A DNA stretch of 64,000 nt. Origin: Verrucomicrobiaceae bacterium. Its GTDB lineage: Bacteria > Pseudomonadota > Gammaproteobacteria > Pseudomonadales > CAMLJR01. Location of the stretch: positions 83,117 through 147,116 of the forward strand of contig JAQGNY010000048.1 of assembly GCA_028293825.1 (NCBI GenBank). Direction: 5' to 3'. The translations under genes were made by a program, and so were the position numbers. The notes beneath the pieces were generated by a model that worked only from the letters and a program-made list of their open reading frames with translations, made no database searches and was not told the origin of the DNA. Positions 62,570 to 64,000 of the stretch are shown one piece after another. Position 1 is the stretch's first letter, and each line of letters starts with the position of its first letter.

Positions 62570-63363
62570 TTTTAGTTAATCGAATTTCGAATCGAACGCG
62601 ATCCGCCTTCGCCCCCTTTAACAAACGGGGCAGCTCGCAATGCGAGCGGGGGATTTTTCATCGGCGGGTAAATCCCCCCTTGCCCCCCTTTGTTAAAGGG
62701 GGGGGGTGCTCGGCGGTATCGAAAAATAATGCACGTGGCTTCACGCTAATCGAAGTATTGCTGGCAATGGTGATTACCGCGATGGTCGCCGTGATGGGCT
62801 ACGCCGGACTCACCACGGCGATGAATGCGGCGCAGCGTCACGGCGATATGGTGCGGCGGTTGGGCGAAGTGCAAACCGGCGTCGGTTGGATCGTGCGCGA
62901 TTTACGCCAGAGTGTGGATCGTCCGATTATCGATGCGCGCGGCGACCAACAACCGGCGTTGATCGCGACCGAAGACAACGAGCAATTGCTCGAATTAACG
63001 CACACCGGTTGGGATAACCCCCGCGGTCAGCGCCGTGGTTCGTTGCAGCGTGTGCGCTATCGGCTCGATGCCGACGGTAATTTGTGGCGCGATTACTGGC
63101 TTGTGCTCGATCGCATCGATGAAGAAGATCATCTGCAGCACATTAAATTGTTGAGCGGCGTACAGAGTTTCAAATTGCAATTTCTCGACGGCCAATCGGC
63201 CAACGCCAAACAGGAAACGCTCGGCGGCGAATGGCTTGATCGTTGGCCGTTGCCGCCCAGCGATACGTTGTTGCCGCTCGCCGTGCAATTCGATATCGAT
63301 ATCGAAGGTATCGGTATTGTGCATCGCATCGTGGGATTGGCGAATGATCAGAAGCCGCAATAA
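62566..63363 (+). CDS. gspJ: Minor pseudopilin GspJ with repeat-extended leader
   Basis: 265 residues from GTG 62566. The pseudopilin proper begins at ARG|FTLIEVLLAMVITAMVAV (about residue 58) and ends as usual for GspJ (RWPLPPSDTLLPLAVQF). The preceding 57 residues are far longer than a normal prepilin leader and are translated from a palindromic repeat (62611-62706). An in-frame TTG at 62680 (LPPFVKGG) would give a leader of normal size, about 20 residues. Overlaps gspI by 4 bases. Confidence 0.9.
   Translation: MILVNRISNRTRSAFAPFNKRGSSQCERGIFHRRVNPPLPPFVKGGGCSAVSKNNARGFTLIEVLLAMVITAMVAVMGYAGLTTAMNAAQRHGDMVRRLGEVQTGVGWIVRDLRQSVDRPIIDARGDQQPALIATEDNEQLLELTHTGWDNPRGQRRGSLQRVRYRLDADGNLWRDYWLVLDRIDEEDHLQHIKLLSGVQSFKLQFLDGQSANAKQETLGGEWLDRWPLPPSDTLLPLAVQFDIDIEGIGIVHRIVGLANDQKPQ
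62611..62706. repeat. Palindromic repeat element inserted in the gspJ leader
   Basis: Outer arms CCCCCTTTAACAAAC (left, from 62612) and its near reverse complement at 62684-62706; inner hairpins GCTCGCA/TGCGAGC (62633-62647) and GGGGGATTT/AAATCCCCC (62648-62678). It reads through in the gspJ frame as a Pro/Gly-rich peptide (PPLPPFVKGG), as intergenic palindromes of this C-run/G-run class often do. Confidence 0.7.
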
Positions 63364-63785
63364 ATTGCGCCGGACTTCGCAACGCGGCGCGGCATTAGTC
63401 GTCGCGTTATTAATTGTGGCGATGGTAGTGATGCTCGCGACGGCGTTGAGCAGCGATTTTTTATTGATGTTTCGCCGCGTCGAAAATCAGTTGTACAGCG
63501 AGCAGGCGTACGCGTATTTGCAGAGCGCTGAAGAATTGGGTCGCGCCGCGCTGCTGCAGGATTTGCAGCGCGATGGTGATAAACGCAACGATAATTTGGC
63601 CGAGCCGTGGGCGCAGGAGCAAAATTTTCCCACCGATTATGGCTGGATTTCCGGGCAAATCGAAGATCTGGGCGGACGCTTTAATGTTAACGGCCTGACC
63701 AGCGCGTCGAAAACCGATGGCACCACCGGTGGACATTCCGCGTTACAAAATCAATTTATTCGATTGCTGCTAACGTTAAAGCTGA
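63344..63785 (+). CDS. gspK: Minor pseudopilin GspK (3' truncated by a sequence junction)
   Basis: Starts at ATG 63344 inside the end of gspJ. The leader RTSQRG|AALVVALLIVAMVVML lacks the usual Glu5, as is normal for GspK, the tip pseudopilin. Family segments YLQSAEELGRAALLQD, EPWAQEQNF, SGQIEDLGGRFNVNGL and LQNQFIRLLLTLK are clear up to about residue 145. From about 63781 the frame no longer resembles GspK (normally about 320 residues). The open frame runs on to 63979 only by chance over foreign sequence. Confidence 0.88.
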
Positions 63786-64000
63786 TCTTGACTCCGGGAG
63801 TGCAGAGGTATTTCGCGACGACATCGTGGCGTATGCCTCTCGGTTGTGGGCTGCCGGAGTCCCCACTGAATTGCACGTGTGGGAGGGTGGCTACCACGGG
63901 TTCGATGGCGCCGACCCTTCGGCGTCGGTGTCCCGCCAGGCACGGGCCGCGCGGACCGGATGGCTCGCCCGGGTTCTGAGGGCGGGAGCTCAGTCGTCTG
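63781..64000 (+). CDS. C-terminal fragment of an alpha/beta-hydrolase (foreign sequence, 3' partial)
   Basis: Frame starting at 63781 reads ADLDSGSAEVFRDDIVAYAS, RLWAAGVPTELHVWEGGYHG, FDGADPSASVSRQARAARTG and WLARVL with no stop to the end of the window. This is the C-terminus of a hormone-sensitive-lipase-type esterase: the GSAEVFRDD acid region and catalytic His in YHGF (63895). G+C is about 71% over 63841-64000, against a clearly lower value in the neighbouring gsp genes. The upstream part of the gene is absent, so this is a fragment joined to gspK. Confidence 0.8.

Noticed and set aside
63786..63979. Continuation of the gspK frame to 63979
   Set aside because: The translation (Cys/Arg/Pro-rich) has no GspK similarity, while another frame over the same bases encodes a clear hydrolase C-terminus.

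Overview
The window is a contiguous stretch of a gammaproteobacterial chromosome, most like the Pseudomonadales/Cellvibrionales branch. The gene order rpsB-tsf-pyrH-frr-uppS-cdsA-dxr-rseP-bamA-skp-lpxD-fabZ-lpxA-lpxB-rnhB-dnaE-accA-tilS-pyrG-kdsA-eno-ftsB-ispD-ispF-truD-pcm-rpoS is the Pseudomonas-type arrangement, and the divergent map-glnD-dapC-nth-yffB-dapD block belongs to the same neighbourhood. I cannot name the species. No rRNA, tRNA, CRISPR array or prophage was seen.

Layout. (1) 1-7442: an envelope-spanning, ion-driven machine resembling the Agl/Glt (gliding-motor type) family: a coiled-coil protein, two TPR lipoproteins, a small exported protein, a MotA/TolQ/ExbB protein, two ExbD/TolR proteins and a TonB/AgmX-like protein. 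This is the least described system here. (2) 7730-16647: accessory genes, namely a double cyclic-nucleotide-domain/rhodanese protein, a membrane protein, a degenerate RAYT transposase, a DUF2845 protein, an Ala/Pro-rich lipoprotein, rmf, rlmKL, an exported fibronectin-III protein, dapE and a small conserved ORF. (3) 16782-23615, minus strand: map-glnD-dapC-nth-yffB-dapD, covering lysine/peptidoglycan precursor synthesis, nitrogen signalling, DNA repair and N-terminal Met removal. (4) 23908-53425, plus strand: the long housekeeping block for translation factors, isoprenoids, phospholipid, outer-membrane assembly, lipid A, DNA polymerase III alpha, fatty acid synthesis, CTP, KDO, glycolysis, cell division and stationary-phase sigma. 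surE and nlpD, usually found between truD and rpoS, are absent. (5) 53578-63785: an HtrA protease followed by type II secretion genes gspC-D-E-F-G-H-I-J-K.

The last ~215 bases (from about 63781) do not belong with the rest. gspK is cut off and the sequence continues, in another frame and at about 71% G+C (my count over 63841-64000), as the C-terminus of an alpha/beta-hydrolase of a kind common in high-GC bacteria. The simplest reading is a chimeric assembly join or contig-end artefact.

Other points of interest are unequal conservation of the motor aspartate in the two ExbD-like proteins, a RAYT that has lost its HUH histidines, a palindromic repeat inserted in frame in the gspJ leader, a long inverted repeat upstream of rpoS, and a sigma-E-like promoter upstream of bamA.
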